Below, piece after piece: positions 26,088-36,399 of a stretch of DNA of 38,946 nucleotides (within the stretch, counting starts at the first letter, position 1; each line of letters starts with the position of its first letter). The notes below the pieces were generated by a model. It made no database searches, was not told where the DNA came from, and saw only the letters and a list, made by a program, of their open reading frames with translations. Both the position numbers and the translations under genes were made by a program. Source of the DNA: Hyphomonadaceae bacterium (GTDB lineage: Bacteria; Pseudomonadota; Alphaproteobacteria; Caulobacterales; Maricaulaceae); assembly GCA_014324115.1 (NCBI GenBank), contig JACOMS010000006.1:1-38946 (forward strand). Reading direction: 5' to 3'.

Positions 26088-26720
26088 TCATGCCCGATGG
26101 TTGGGCCTGATGCCTGTGTAGTTTCTATCGAAATAGCCTTTGATATCGGCATTATCCGTGTCGGCATCGCCTGTCAGCGGCCAGATCCGATCCAGTACGA
26201 CTTCCTTTGTGGGGGAGTTTATTCCGACGAGAAAGACCGGCACATTGGCGGCATAGGCTATGCGTAAATAACCTTTTTTGAAACTCTCAACCTTTCTTCG
26301 TGTTCCTGCAGGGGTGATACCCAGCCAAGCCTTGTCATCGGCTGTGAACCATGCGACCATTTGCCCGGTCAGACCACCCTTTCTTGAGCGATCAACCGGA
26401 ATGCCGCCCAGTATTTTCCACAAACCGCCAAACGGCCAGAAAAAGGCTTCTTTTTTCATCATCCAGGAGCATTTCAAACCGACCGACATCATTGCGGAAA
26501 CCGCCAGTATCGAATCCCGGCTTGATGTATGCGGGGCTCCAACAAAAATGACTCTGGGCTCGTCAGGCAGTTTGCCCCGAAACGTCCAGCCCATGCCCTG
26601 CATAATTCTACGCCCGATCCAGCGGGTCAATCCATTGCCGGTTTTGGGCATTGACGGACTCGCCACATCGTCGAAGGGTGTGATGTGTGTATGTTTCTTG
26701 TCCACTCCTCTTTTTACCAT
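26088..26720 (-). CDS. PlsC-like lysophospholipid/glycerolphosphate acyltransferase
   Basis: About 210 residues from ATG 26720; a TTG at 26738 and internal starts are possible, and the family core begins near MPKTGNGLTRWIGR. VIFVGAPHTSSRDSIL carries the HX4D catalytic motif (His-Thr-Ser-Ser-Arg-Asp), later GGIPVDRSRKGG the acyl-acceptor site, and LGITPAGTRRKVESFKKGYL the third block (EGTR in most members, here PAGTR). It transfers acyl groups to lysophosphatidate-like acceptors. It stands alone, divergent from gatC, with 77 bp between the starts. Confidence 0.85.
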   Translation of the reverse strand: MVKRGVDKKHTHITPFDDVASPSMPKTGNGLTRWIGRRIMQGMGWTFRGKLPDEPRVIFVGAPHTSSRDSILAVSAMMSVGLKCSWMMKKEAFFWPFGGLWKILGGIPVDRSRKGGLTGQMVAWFTADDKAWLGITPAGTRRKVESFKKGYLRIAYAANVPVFLVGINSPTKEVVLDRIWPLTGDADTDNADIKGYFDRNYTGIRPNHRA

Positions 26721-26797
26721 TATATTGAAAAGTTGCAAACCCCCACTTGCCCGGCGACGGGTACCTTACCCGTCCGGATAAATTACAGGAGCCCGGA

Positions 26798-27109
26798 ATG
26801 CGTGATCCGATCACGATGGATACAGTCAGGAAAATTGCGCGGCTTTCCCATCTTTACGAGGGAGACGGGAGTGCGCCTGGTCACGGGCGCCTGGATGATC
26901 TGGCATCGGAACTCAACAGTATCATGGGCTGGATTGAACAGTTAAACGAGGTTGATGTTGAGAGTGTCGCGCCCATGACATCCACCGTGGACATGGATGC
27001 ACCGTTACGTCGGGACGACATCACGGACGGAGGCAGGCGCGATGTTGTCCTTGCAAATGCGCCCAAGGCTGAAGGCGGGTTTTATGTTGTGCCAAGGTCT
27101 GTGAAGTAA
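26798..27109 (+). CDS. gatC: Aspartyl/glutamyl-tRNA amidotransferase subunit C
   Basis: 103 residues, ATG 26798 after AGGAG at 7 nt. TVRKIARLSHLYEGDG, LNSIMGWIEQLNEVDVESVA and PLRRDDITDGGRRDVVLANA then GGFYVVPRSV are the hallmark blocks of GatC, the small clamp holding GatA and GatB together. It is followed by gatA after 3 bp. Confidence 0.95.
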   Translation: MRDPITMDTVRKIARLSHLYEGDGSAPGHGRLDDLASELNSIMGWIEQLNEVDVESVAPMTSTVDMDAPLRRDDITDGGRRDVVLANAPKAEGGFYVVPRSVK

Positions 27110-27112
27110 ATC

Positions 27113-28594
27113 ATGACTGACCTGACGCAATTAACGCTGGAAGCCGCCCTTGAAGGCATGGCCGCGGGGGATTTCACGTCCGGGGAGATCACCGAAGCCC
27201 ATATCCGGGCCTGCGAACGGGGCAGGGATTTGAACGCGTTCATCACCGCGACGTTTGAGCAGGCACTGGAGCAGGCCAAAGCATCAGATGCACGCCGGGC
27301 TTCTGTCAAAGAGTCCGGCGGCGAGGCCGGAAAGCTTGAGGGGGCGCCCCTGGGGGTCAAGGACCTGTTCTGTACCGAAGGAATCAAAACAACGGCCGCG
27401 TCCAGAATTCTCGGCAACTTCACACCGCCATACGAATCTACAGTGACGGCCAATATGAAGGCCGAGGGTATGATTATGCTCGGTAAATTGAACATGGACG
27501 AATTTGCCATGGGCTCCTCCAGTGAAACCTCGGCATACGGCAGTGTCGTCAATCCGTGGAAAAAACATAACAGACTCGTCCCCGGCGGATCATCCGGCGG
27601 TTCCGCTGCAGCTGTTGCAGCGGATATGTGTCTCGGCGCCACAGCCACGGATACGGGCGGCTCTATCCGCCAACCCGCCGGTTTCACGGGAACAGTCGGT
27701 ATCAAGCCGACCTATGGGCGTTGTTCCCGCTGGGGCATTATCGCCTTCGCCAGCTCACTGGATCAGGCGGGGGCGATTGCCAAGACAGTTAAGGACAGCG
27801 CCATATTGCTGGATTCCATGGCCGGGTATGATCCGAAAGACTCGACCTCGCTGAATGTCGATAACGGCAACTGGGTGGATGCCTGCGAAACATCCGTCAA
27901 GGGCCTGAGAATCGGTATCCCGAAAGAATATACGGTTGATGCCATGCCGACGGAGATTCAGTCACTGTGGGATCAGGGGATAGAGTGGATGAAAGACGCG
28001 GGGGTCGGGATTGTGCCTGTGTCCCTGCCGCACACAAAATATGCGCTTCCGGCCTACTATATTATCGCGCCCGCGGAAGCCTCATCCAATTTGGCCCGCT
28101 ATGACGGGATGCGTTACGGTGCGCGGGTTGAGGGCGAAAACCTGATTGATACCTATGAGCGCACACGGGCGTACGGCTTTGGTGCCGAAGTGCAGCGACG
28201 CATCATGATCGGCACCTATGTGCTCTCCGCCGGATATTATGACGCCTATTACCTCCATGCGCAGAAAGTCCGCACGCGCATATCCGAAGATTTTAGAAAC
28301 GCCTGGGAGGTATGCGATGCTCTGCTAACCCCGACATGCCCCGGCGCCCCGTTCGAGATCGGCCGTCAACTCAATGACCCGGTGACGATGTATCTGAATG
28401 ATATTTTCACGGTGACAGCCAGCCTTGCGGGTCTTCCGGGGATCAGTGTTCCGGCGGGACTCGATCAGGACGGATTACCGCTTGGTTTGCAAATCATCGG
28501 CAGGGCGCTCGACGAAGACACGGTTTTTGCCTGCGCGGGCGCGTTGGAACAGGCCGCGGACTTTACGGCCAAACCGGAGAAGTGGTGGCTGTGA
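27113..28594 (+). CDS. gatA: Aspartyl/glutamyl-tRNA amidotransferase subunit A
   Basis: 493 residues. The amidase signature is complete: [11 protein letters not shown] with the catalytic Lys, and [19 protein letters not shown] then [11 protein letters not shown] with the cis-Ser/Ser pair. GatA releases ammonia from glutamine for GatB, in the path that makes Gln-tRNA(Gln) (and Asn-tRNA) from mischarged tRNA. Start ATG 27113, 3 bp after gatC. Confidence 0.97.
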   Translation: MTDLTQLTLEAALEGMAAGDFTSGEITEAHIRACERGRDLNAFITATFEQALEQAKASDARRASVKESGGEAGKLEGAPLGVKDLFCTEGIKTTAASRILGNFTPPYESTVTANMKAEGMIMLGKLNMDEFAMGSSSETSAYGSVVNPWKKHNRLVPGGSSGGSAAAVAADMCLGATATDTGGSIRQPAGFTGTVGIKPTYGRCSRWGIIAFASSLDQAGAIAKTVKDSAILLDSMAGYDPKDSTSLNVDNGNWVDACETSVKGLRIGIPKEYTVDAMPTEIQSLWDQGIEWMKDAGVGIVPVSLPHTKYALPAYYIIAPAEASSNLARYDGMRYGARVEGENLIDTYERTRAYGFGAEVQRRIMIGTYVLSAGYYDAYYLHAQKVRTRISEDFRNAWEVCDALLTPTCPGAPFEIGRQLNDPVTMYLNDIFTVTASLAGLPGISVPAGLDQDGLPLGLQIIGRALDEDTVFACAGALEQAADFTAKPEKWWL

Positions 28595-28640
28595 AAACCA
28601 TGGTTTATTGACACGGGATTCAGGCAAAGAGAAAAAACGG

Positions 28641-30119
28641 ATGTTTACGGCAGAGCGCGTTGCAGACGCAAAAGACCTGATAAGGTCCGACACTGGTGAT
28701 TGGGAGGTTGTTATCGGCATGGAAGTCCATGCGCAGGTTGTATCACAATCAAAACTGTTTTCCGGAGCCGCGACAGGGTTCGGTGCAGAGCCCAACAGTC
28801 AGGTCAGCCTCATTGATGCGGGAATGCCGGGCATGTTGCCTGTCGTCAATGAAGTCTGCGTTGAGCAGGCGGTGCGCACCGGACTGGGCCTGAATGCAAG
28901 GATCAATCCGGTCTCCCGCTTTGACCGCAAGCATTATTTCTATGTTGACCTGCCGCAAGGCTATCAGATTTCCCAGTATGAGCACCCGATTGTCGGCGAG
29001 GGGGAGATATCCATTGAACCCGAAGGCGGCCAGGTGATTGTGGTCGGCATTGAACGGCTCCACCTCGAACAGGACGCGGGAAAATCTATCCACGATCTTT
29101 CCCCGGATGAAACCTATGTGGATTTGAACCGCTCGGGCGTAGCCCTGATGGAGATTGTCTCCAAACCCGATCTACGCTCACCGGGAGAGGCTTCGGCCTA
29201 TATGGAAAAGCTGCGCGCAATTCTACGCGCCCTCGGCACCTGTGACGGGGATATGGAAAAGGGCAATCTTCGCGCCGATGTGAATGTCTCCGTGCGTCGT
29301 CCGGGCGGGGAATTGGGCACACGGTGTGAAATCAAGAATGTCAATTCCATGCGCTTCATTCGTCAGGCTGTCAATCATGAAGCGCGGCGCCAGATCAGCA
29401 TCATTGAAGCAGGCGGGATCGTCGGGCAGGAAACCCGCCTGTTTGACGCAAACAGGGGCGAGACCCGCTCCATGCGTTCCAAGGAGGAAGCCCATGACTA
29501 CCGCTATTTCCCCGACCCGGACCTCTTGCCTCTCAAACTTGAGCAGAGTTTTGTCGACAAAATCAGGGCAGGCCTTCCGGAATTGCCCGATGCCCGCAAG
29601 GCCCGATTTATCCGGGATTACGGCATCAGGGCCTATGACGCAGATGTGCTGACGGTCGACAGGGGGGTGGGTGATTATTTTGAGGTGTTGGCAAAGGGGA
29701 GAGATGCCAAAATTGCGGCAAACTGGATGATAGGCGACCTGTTCGGCGCCCTGAACAGGGCCGGGTTGGACTTCTCCGATTCCCCTGTCAGCGCCGGGGC
29801 GCTGGGTGCCCTGCTGGACCGGATTGCGGACAACACCATTTCCGGCAAAATCGCTAAAACTGTCTTTGACAAAATGTTCCGGAGCGGTGGGACGGCTGAT
29901 GAAATCATCGGTAGAGAGGGCCTCAAACAGGTCACTGACACGGCAGCCATTGAGAAGCTGGTCGATGATGCTATTGCGGCACACCCGCAACAGGCTCAAA
30001 ATGTCAAAAATAACCCCAAAATTCTCGGCTTTTTTGTCGGGCAGGTCATGAAAGCCTCACAAGGCAAGGCCAATCCGCAGGCTGTGAACAGGGTTCTCAG
30101 AGACAGGCTGGAACTTTAA
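28641..30119 (+). CDS. gatB: Aspartyl/glutamyl-tRNA amidotransferase subunit B
   Basis: 492 residues from ATG 28641. [51 protein letters not shown] and the C-terminal YqeY-like tail ([13 protein letters not shown]) identify GatB, which activates the mischarged aminoacyl-tRNA with ATP and transfers ammonia to it. The third gene of gatCAB, 46 bp after gatA. Confidence 0.97.
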   Translation: MFTAERVADAKDLIRSDTGDWEVVIGMEVHAQVVSQSKLFSGAATGFGAEPNSQVSLIDAGMPGMLPVVNEVCVEQAVRTGLGLNARINPVSRFDRKHYFYVDLPQGYQISQYEHPIVGEGEISIEPEGGQVIVVGIERLHLEQDAGKSIHDLSPDETYVDLNRSGVALMEIVSKPDLRSPGEASAYMEKLRAILRALGTCDGDMEKGNLRADVNVSVRRPGGELGTRCEIKNVNSMRFIRQAVNHEARRQISIIEAGGIVGQETRLFDANRGETRSMRSKEEAHDYRYFPDPDLLPLKLEQSFVDKIRAGLPELPDARKARFIRDYGIRAYDADVLTVDRGVGDYFEVLAKGRDAKIAANWMIGDLFGALNRAGLDFSDSPVSAGALGALLDRIADNTISGKIAKTVFDKMFRSGGTADEIIGREGLKQVTDTAAIEKLVDDAIAAHPQQAQNVKNNPKILGFFVGQVMKASQGKANPQAVNRVLRDRLEL

Positions 30120-30242
30120 GCCATCGCCGGATTGGCAAAATTGTCCGGGCGAAACTGCGACCCTTGAAAACGGGACTTGATTCCTCAAATTCCGGCCACG
30201 TAAGCCAAGCCCGTTCAAGCACTGCACCATCATGGAATCCGC

Positions 30243-30932
30243 ATGCCGCTCAATACCGACAAGACCCCAAGCGTAACCGGGGCGCTCAACACGCGTATCA
30301 CTGTACGGGATTTTCTCCATAAGCCTGTGCCGGACGAGATATTAAAACGCATCCTCACGACGGCGTTACGCAGCCCCTCCGGCGGAAATCTTCAGCCGTG
30401 GAAACTTCATGTGATGACAGGTGACACGCTGGCTGAATTCAAAAAGCGCGCAACGGGGCGCACGCGATCCGGCAAGGTTGAAGCGCCAACCTATCCCGCC
30501 TACCCGTCCCCGCTGTGGGAGCCGCAGCGGAGTTGGCGTTACAAGCTCGGCGAGGACATGTATGCTCTGCTCGGCATTCCACGGGGTAACAGGATGGGAC
30601 GCTTGACCTGGCTGGCGCAGAATTCCAGGTTCTTCGGAGCCCCTGTCGGTATTATCGTGACCGGTGACAAGCGCCTCAATATGCCGCAGTATATGGACAT
30701 CGGGATCATGTTGCAAAGCCTGATGCTGCTCGCGCGCGAGCAGGGCCTGCATACAGCCCCGCAGGGATGGTGGCGGAACTGGACATCCGTGTGCCACGAA
30801 ATGCTCAATATTCCTGACGGGGAGGAGGTACTGGTCGGCATGTCCATGGGCTATGGCAATCCGGACTCTGCGGTGAACAACCTCTATGCTGACAGAGCCG
30901 CCCTTGACGAAGTGGCAAAATTTTATGACTGA
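30243..30932 (+). CDS. Nitroreductase-family FMN oxidoreductase
   Basis: 229 residues. RITVRDFLHKPVPDEILKRI and TTALRSPSGGNLQPWKLHVM carry the family's FMN-binding Arg/Ser-Gly-Gly-Asn pattern. MDIGIMLQSLMLLAREQGLH and LVGMSMGYGNPDSAVNNL complete the fold. Typical members reduce nitro groups, quinones or enones using NAD(P)H. It follows gatB by 123 bp; the substrate is unknown. Confidence 0.93.
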   Translation: MPLNTDKTPSVTGALNTRITVRDFLHKPVPDEILKRILTTALRSPSGGNLQPWKLHVMTGDTLAEFKKRATGRTRSGKVEAPTYPAYPSPLWEPQRSWRYKLGEDMYALLGIPRGNRMGRLTWLAQNSRFFGAPVGIIVTGDKRLNMPQYMDIGIMLQSLMLLAREQGLHTAPQGWWRNWTSVCHEMLNIPDGEEVLVGMSMGYGNPDSAVNNLYADRAALDEVAKFYD

Positions 30933-31025
30933 CCGCAGATAATCACGAATATTTGACAATTATGGGCTGAATATAACTTTCGATTCCGGAAATCAGGACT
31001 ATGTATATGCGCATAGGAGAGATGC

Positions 31026-31103
31026 GTGTCACTTTTGAACAATATCAAGGATCTGATTGTATCCGTCATGATCTTCCTGATGGTTTTCCTGTTTGGCGGG
31101 TAA
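31026..31103 (+). CDS. Candidate 25-residue single-span membrane peptide
   Basis: GTG 31026 lies 6 nt after AGGAG (31015-31019) and encodes MSLLNNIKDLIVSVMIFL then MVFLFGG, a short amphipathic start and one membrane span. An overlapping ATG frame at 31022 encodes an unremarkable 32-residue peptide, with the site too close. The ribosome-binding site and the clean span support it; no family is known. Confidence 0.4.
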   Translation: MSLLNNIKDLIVSVMIFLMVFLFGG

Positions 31104-31112
31104 TCAAGCCGG

Positions 31113-32972
31113 TCAGGTAAACTGTAATTCTGCGAGACGGGCGTAAATCCCGTCCTGCCTGATCAGGTCGTCGTGCGTCCCTTCGCCGACGATTCGTCCT
31201 TCGTCCATCACAATAATCCGGTCCGCTTTTTTCACAGTCGCCAGCCTGTGGGCGATGATGATTGTCGTGCGGTTCTTCGAAAGTTTTTCAAACGCTGTCT
31301 GGACGGTGCGTTCGCTCTCCGCGTCCAGTGCGCTGGTCGCTTCATCCAGCAGCAGTATCGGCGCGTCGTGTAAAATGGCGCGGGCGATAGCGATGCGTTG
31401 TCTTTGCCCGCCGGACAGGGTTGTTGCACGCTCACCCAGATCGGTGTCATAGCCGTCTGGCAGCTTCACGATAAAATCATGTGCGAAGGCGTCCCTGGCG
31501 GCGGCGATGACTTCTTCATCTGATGCGTCAAGTCGGCCGTAGCGGACATTGTCCATGGCGGAACCGGAAAACAGCGGTGTCGCCTGCTGCACAATGGCAA
31601 AGTGTGAGCGAAGCGCAGCGGGGTCCATGTCGCGGATGGGAACGTGGCCAAGTTTGATTTGACCGGTTTGTACATCGTAAAAGCGCAACATCAACTGAAA
31701 CAGCGTCGATTTACCCGCGCCCGACGGGCCGACAATCGCGACTGTTTCGCCTGCATGAATGGTGAAATTCAAATTGTCGATAACCGCATCATCCGGGCGT
31801 GACGGGTAGGAAAAACCGACCGTCTCAAATTCAATCAGCGATGCTGTTTCCGGTACTTTCGGGTTAGCGGGTGCGATAATCGTCGGCGTGGCCTGCAATA
31901 TATCGACCAGGCGTTCCGAGGCCCCGGAGGCGCGCAGCAGATTTGTCCATGTTTCGGTCAGGAAGCCGAGATTGGATAGAACCAGGAAGGCATAAAGCGT
32001 GAATTGCAATATGTCCCCGCCGGTCATCTGCCCGGTATTCACCTGTATCGCGCCGTACCACAAAATACCGATCACGGCGCACAGGGCGACCGCAAAAATG
32101 AGGGTCGACAGGATTGTGCGGACAAAGATGCGTTTGCGGTGAATGTCGAAAGTCGCGTTGACGATCCCGGTAAAAACAGAGTTTTCATATGATTCGCGGT
32201 TGAAGGCCTGCACGGTTTCAATGGCCGGGAGTGACTCGCCCGCGCGAGCGGAGGCATCAGCCAGACTGTCCTGTCCGTCGCGGGAAAGATTGCGGATCAT
32301 CCGTCCGAAAACAATGACAGGGATAATGATCAGAGGTCCGATGGCGAGCACCATCAGCGCCATTTTCCAATTCGTGACAAACATCATGATCACTGCGCCC
32401 AGCGCAATGGCCACGGCACGAATACCGAAAGAAATTGATCCGGTCACGACAGTCTCGATAAGTGTCGTGTCGGTGGTCAGGCGGGACAGAACTTCGCCAG
32501 TGCGCATGCGTTCAAAATAGGCGGGCGAGAGAGTCAGCAAATGCGAATAGACTGTGCTGCGAATATCCGCGATGACCCGTTGGCCCAGGGTTGTGATGAA
32601 AAACGCCCGCAGGGGCCCGACAACAGAATAGACCAACGCAAAAACAAGGGCGATGCGAAAATAGGATGTCAGGTCTCCGGCACCGGATACATCGATGCGT
32701 GTGCAGAAATCCGGTTGCACGGCTGATGATCCCGCAAAACCGCAGTCCACGATCAATCGGGCAATCGTCGGAATTATCAATGTTGCGATTGAGGATAAAA
32801 ACAGAAACAGAAGGAATAGCCCCAGCCACAGTGGATAGTGCGCAATAAACGGCCAGATATGGCGCAGAGGCTTGAGTGAGCGACTCTTGGCGCGGTGGGC
32901 GCAGTCCCGCTCTATCCTGGAAGCAAAGGCCGCCCCGCTGCCTCTCTGATATGCTGGCCGTGTCTCTGACAT
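31113..32972 (-). CDS. ABC exporter, fused transmembrane and ATPase domains (MsbA/lipid A-exporter type)
   Basis: 619 residues. Six membrane spans lie in about residues 45-345. The ATPase domain has Walker A VGPSGAGKSTLFQ (about 415), signature LSGGQRQRIAIARAI, Walker B ILLLDEATSALD and the switch His in IIIAHRLATVKK. Half-size transporter acting as a homodimer to export lipids, peptides or drugs across the inner membrane. It diverges from the TonB-dependent receptor gene, with 176 bp between starts. The cargo is unknown. Confidence 0.93.
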   Translation of the reverse strand: MSETRPAYQRGSGAAFASRIERDCAHRAKSRSLKPLRHIWPFIAHYPLWLGLFLLFLFLSSIATLIIPTIARLIVDCGFAGSSAVQPDFCTRIDVSGAGDLTSYFRIALVFALVYSVVGPLRAFFITTLGQRVIADIRSTVYSHLLTLSPAYFERMRTGEVLSRLTTDTTLIETVVTGSISFGIRAVAIALGAVIMMFVTNWKMALMVLAIGPLIIIPVIVFGRMIRNLSRDGQDSLADASARAGESLPAIETVQAFNRESYENSVFTGIVNATFDIHRKRIFVRTILSTLIFAVALCAVIGILWYGAIQVNTGQMTGGDILQFTLYAFLVLSNLGFLTETWTNLLRASGASERLVDILQATPTIIAPANPKVPETASLIEFETVGFSYPSRPDDAVIDNLNFTIHAGETVAIVGPSGAGKSTLFQLMLRFYDVQTGQIKLGHVPIRDMDPAALRSHFAIVQQATPLFSGSAMDNVRYGRLDASDEEVIAAARDAFAHDFIVKLPDGYDTDLGERATTLSGGQRQRIAIARAILHDAPILLLDEATSALDAESERTVQTAFEKLSKNRTTIIIAHRLATVKKADRIIVMDEGRIVGEGTHDDLIRQDGIYARLAELQFT

Positions 32973-33148
32973 TGCCGCGTGTTCTAGCCGATTTCAGGTT
33001 AAAAAACAGGGCCGTTTTCGCCCGTTGCATATATGCCACATGTGAACAAAAACATGCTCCGCGGGTCCTTGGTTTGCTGGCAGAATGGGTAGATACATGT
33101 ACAGTACTGTGTTATTCCAGACAAATTGATGCCGTGAGGATCCGCCAG

Positions 33149-35788
33149 ATGAAATTTATCGGGTATATGTTTACCGTTGCAACTTCGTTGATATTGGTCG
33201 CGACAGGTCAGGTGCCTGTCGCCAATGCCCAGGAAAGCGCAGTCGACGAAGTGATTACAGTGGGTACGTTGATAAAACGGCAACCGCAGGCGGACAGGCC
33301 CTCTCCTGTCACGATCCTGGGTGAGGCTGAAATCGGGGTGACCGGTGCCAAAAGTATTGCCGATCTGACACAAACGCTAACAATCAATACGGGAACGGAG
33401 AACCACCCTGACGCATTTACACAAAACCTGACGACGGGGACCTCAAACATCAACCTTCGGGGTCTTGGCGTTCAGTCGACACTGGTGCTCTTGAACGGAC
33501 GTCGGCAGGTATTGACGGCGGCTTTGACAAATAACGGTTCCCAGTTCGTGGACACGGCGTCGCTTGTCCCATTGATTGCCGTCGAAAACCTCGAAATTTT
33601 GAAAGACGGTGCTTCGGCTACCTACGGATCCGACGCGGTTGCGGGTGTGGTCAACTTTATGACGTATGACGATTATGACGGCGTCAAAATCAACGCAAAT
33701 TATCAAACCGTAGACGGTTTCGATTCCGACGAATATATGCTTCAGGCGATGGTCGGCAGGAACTTCGACCGGGGCAATATCATGGGTGCGATCAGTTATA
33801 CGGATCGTTCACCGTTGACGACCGGGGAAAAGCGTCTTTCGCGGATACAGGACGATACCTCCAGGCTCGGAAATCCGGGCGCTTTTTTCGCAATCACCGA
33901 CGGGCGGCTGCAGGGAAGGCCGCTTATAGATCCCGGGTGTGAATCTGTCGGCGGCATTCCGGAGGTTCTGGCTCCCGGTTCGGCTTTGGGTATTCCGCTT
34001 GATATCGGTTTTTGTGGGTTTGATTTTGGTGAATACTATAACCTGATTGCAGAAGAGGAGCGTCTGACCGGTTTGCTGCAAGTCGGCTATGACGTTTCGG
34101 ATAATGTGTCCTGGACGGCCGGGTTTACCTATGCCGACAATGAAGCTATTCGTGGTAATTCCCCGACATTCCCGTTTCTGCAGACAGCTGTTGTGCGGCC
34201 GGATCATCCCGATTACGATCCGGTTCTGGCAGTGCTGGCCCCGAATGGGGCAGTCTTTTTCGGTCGGGCTATCGGGAATGGCGGAGATGTCTCCCCAAAC
34301 CTGACGACCTCGGAGACCTGGAGGTTTTCAACACAGCTTGAGGGTACGTTTGGCGGTGGCCATGACTGGCGGCTCTCGTTCACGACGGGTCAAAACAACT
34401 ATGTGGTCCGGACTCAGGATACGGTTACGAGCCGCTTTAGATGCGCCCTGTCAGGGACCTGTGCCGATAACGGCGGCCCCGGCGGTTTTTACAATCCATT
34501 CTCTTCATCCTTCAGGGATGCGCCAAACAGTCCTGAAATTCTTGATTACATTATCGGAACCCAGACACGCGATACAACCTCGACCCTCTACGTTGTGGAG
34601 GCTGTCATATCCAGACAGTTCGGTGAGGGTATCGCTGCGGCTGTGGGCGGCCAGTTTCGCAGCGAGGAATATGATGCAAAATTTGACGAAATCTCCAACA
34701 GGGATGATTTTGGTTTCCTCATTGGTGAACAGGACTTTGACGGGGACCAGGACATAATCGCCCTTTTTGCCGAAATGATTGTTCCGCTCGGCGACAGACT
34801 CGAAGCCCAGGCCGCGCTGCGATTTGAGGATTACGGTGCCATCGGCAACACGATTGATCCGAAAGTCGCCATATTGTATCAACCGACAGACACTTGGTCC
34901 CTGCGGGGTTCACTCTCCACATCTTTCCGCAGTCCGACAGTCTATCAGAAAAATGGACAGGCAACTGTTCTCGAACAGGTAACGGATCCGGTCATTCCCG
35001 GTACGCCTGCCTTCGTCGCGGGTCGCACAACGGGCAGTGCCGATCTGACACCGGAGGAATCAACAGCCCTCAATCTTGGAACAACATTTGATTCGGGTAA
35101 CGGGCTGGAAATAAATGTTGATTATTTCAATTTTGATTTTCAAAATGTGATTATCGCTGAAAACACGCAGGCTGTAATCAATGCGTTCCCGCAGGATCCA
35201 GACCGGGTCGTACGCGCCGGTGATCCGATGACGGGTACGATTGTTCGCGTGAACAAGAAATATGTGAACGCGTCATCTGTTAAAACAAGCGGTGTCGACT
35301 TCGACGTTCGTTACGGCCTTGAAACGGAATTCGGCCGGTTGGTTCCGTTTGTCGGCGGGACATATGTTCTTTCATATGATTTGAATGACCCGCAGGCCGG
35401 GGAAGTCGATGGAGCCGGAAACCGGAACTTCGAAAACTTCGGAACATCCGTGCCCGAGCTTCGCCTGAACGCCGGATTTGCATGGCGTCACGGTGCACAT
35501 GAGGTGAATGCATTTGCCCGTCATATTTCAGGCTATGATGATGATCAGGAAGTCATGGGAGAAGAGGACGGTAGAAAAGTTGATGCGCATACGACATTTG
35601 ATGCGCAATACAGGCTTGCCGTCGGCCAGTTCATAGGTGGCCTGGAGGAAGGGGTTGCGCTTACGGCTGGTGTCATCAATGCAACGGACGAAGATCCGCC
35701 GCAGGTTTTTACGAATGGCGGTTTTGACTCAAAAATTCATGACCCGCGTGGACGCCTGTTCTACATCGGTGCTGATATCGAATTCTAA
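33149..35788 (+). CDS. TonB-dependent outer-membrane receptor
   Basis: 879 residues from ATG 33149 (GAGGA 8 nt upstream), with a signal peptide of about 28 residues ending VANAQE. Then VDEVITVGTLIKR (TonB-box-like), a plug domain with SNINLRGLGVQSTLVLLNGR and VENLEILKDGASATYGSDAV, and a 22-strand-type barrel ending in a terminal aromatic strand LFYIGADIEF. It takes up large substrates using TonB energy. The type with RGLG and TLVLLNGR resembles receptors for carbohydrates or peptides more than classic siderophores; the substrate remains open. Confidence 0.93.
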   Translation: MKFIGYMFTVATSLILVATGQVPVANAQESAVDEVITVGTLIKRQPQADRPSPVTILGEAEIGVTGAKSIADLTQTLTINTGTENHPDAFTQNLTTGTSNINLRGLGVQSTLVLLNGRRQVLTAALTNNGSQFVDTASLVPLIAVENLEILKDGASATYGSDAVAGVVNFMTYDDYDGVKINANYQTVDGFDSDEYMLQAMVGRNFDRGNIMGAISYTDRSPLTTGEKRLSRIQDDTSRLGNPGAFFAITDGRLQGRPLIDPGCESVGGIPEVLAPGSALGIPLDIGFCGFDFGEYYNLIAEEERLTGLLQVGYDVSDNVSWTAGFTYADNEAIRGNSPTFPFLQTAVVRPDHPDYDPVLAVLAPNGAVFFGRAIGNGGDVSPNLTTSETWRFSTQLEGTFGGGHDWRLSFTTGQNNYVVRTQDTVTSRFRCALSGTCADNGGPGGFYNPFSSSFRDAPNSPEILDYIIGTQTRDTTSTLYVVEAVISRQFGEGIAAAVGGQFRSEEYDAKFDEISNRDDFGFLIGEQDFDGDQDIIALFAEMIVPLGDRLEAQAALRFEDYGAIGNTIDPKVAILYQPTDTWSLRGSLSTSFRSPTVYQKNGQATVLEQVTDPVIPGTPAFVAGRTTGSADLTPEESTALNLGTTFDSGNGLEINVDYFNFDFQNVIIAENTQAVINAFPQDPDRVVRAGDPMTGTIVRVNKKYVNASSVKTSGVDFDVRYGLETEFGRLVPFVGGTYVLSYDLNDPQAGEVDGAGNRNFENFGTSVPELRLNAGFAWRHGAHEVNAFARHISGYDDDQEVMGEEDGRKVDAHTTFDAQYRLAVGQFIGGLEEGVALTAGVINATDEDPPQVFTNGGFDSKIHDPRGRLFYIGADIEF

Positions 35789-35993
35789 TCCTGACCCGTT
35801 TTACTGACACGAACCCGGTCGGGAGGCCAAGTTCCTTTGGCAAAGTCAACACTTACACCCCTTGATCCTGTCTCCGCAGGTGATGCCGTCGCCCCCAATG
35901 CGGGCCCTGCGTTGTCGTCGTCGGCAGTGTGCCGGGCCCGTAGTCCATCTGCGGTAATGTGAAATTATCCTGATCAACGGTCCGGGATCCGGA

Positions 35994-36398
35994 TTACCCC
36001 CGGCGCCGGATGATTTCCACACCCGCAGCGTCCGCCTTCAACAGTGCCTGCGGTTTCGCAATACGCACGGCGCAGGCCTGAACCCGCCCATCCGCGTCCA
36101 GCGCCCAGCGGGTAATTCTGTCGGCGAGAGTTTCGACGAGTTGCACATGGGCTTCCTGCGCGATGCGTTCGGCGTTATCGGCAACAAGGGCGTAATCAAA
36201 TGTCTCGGCCAGACGGTCTTCATCCGGAGCGGGCACATCGCCCAGATCCAGCTCGATATCAATAATCACGGACTGCGTCTCTTCATGCTCATGCGGATGA
36301 ACGCCGATAGACGCCTGGACGGACAAGCCGCGCACAAAAATTCGGGTCGCGGATTTTTCCTCGGACCGGATTCGGCGAAAAACGGAATTTTTGACCAT
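35994..36398 (-). CDS. folB: Dihydroneopterin aldolase (FolB-like)
   Basis: 134 residues. ATG 36398 starts two bases after the SDR stop (tandem TAA-T-ATG). IFVRGLSVQASIGVHPHEHE, VIIDIELDLGD, FDYALVADNAERIA and QLVETLADRITRWAL match FolB, which splits dihydroneopterin to the pterin precursor of folate. Last gene of a minus-strand operon. Confidence 0.9.
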   Translation of the reverse strand: MVKNSVFRRIRSEEKSATRIFVRGLSVQASIGVHPHEHEETQSVIIDIELDLGDVPAPDEDRLAETFDYALVADNAERIAQEAHVQLVETLADRITRWALDADGRVQACAVRIAKPQALLKADAAGVEIIRRRG

Positions 36399-36399
36399 A

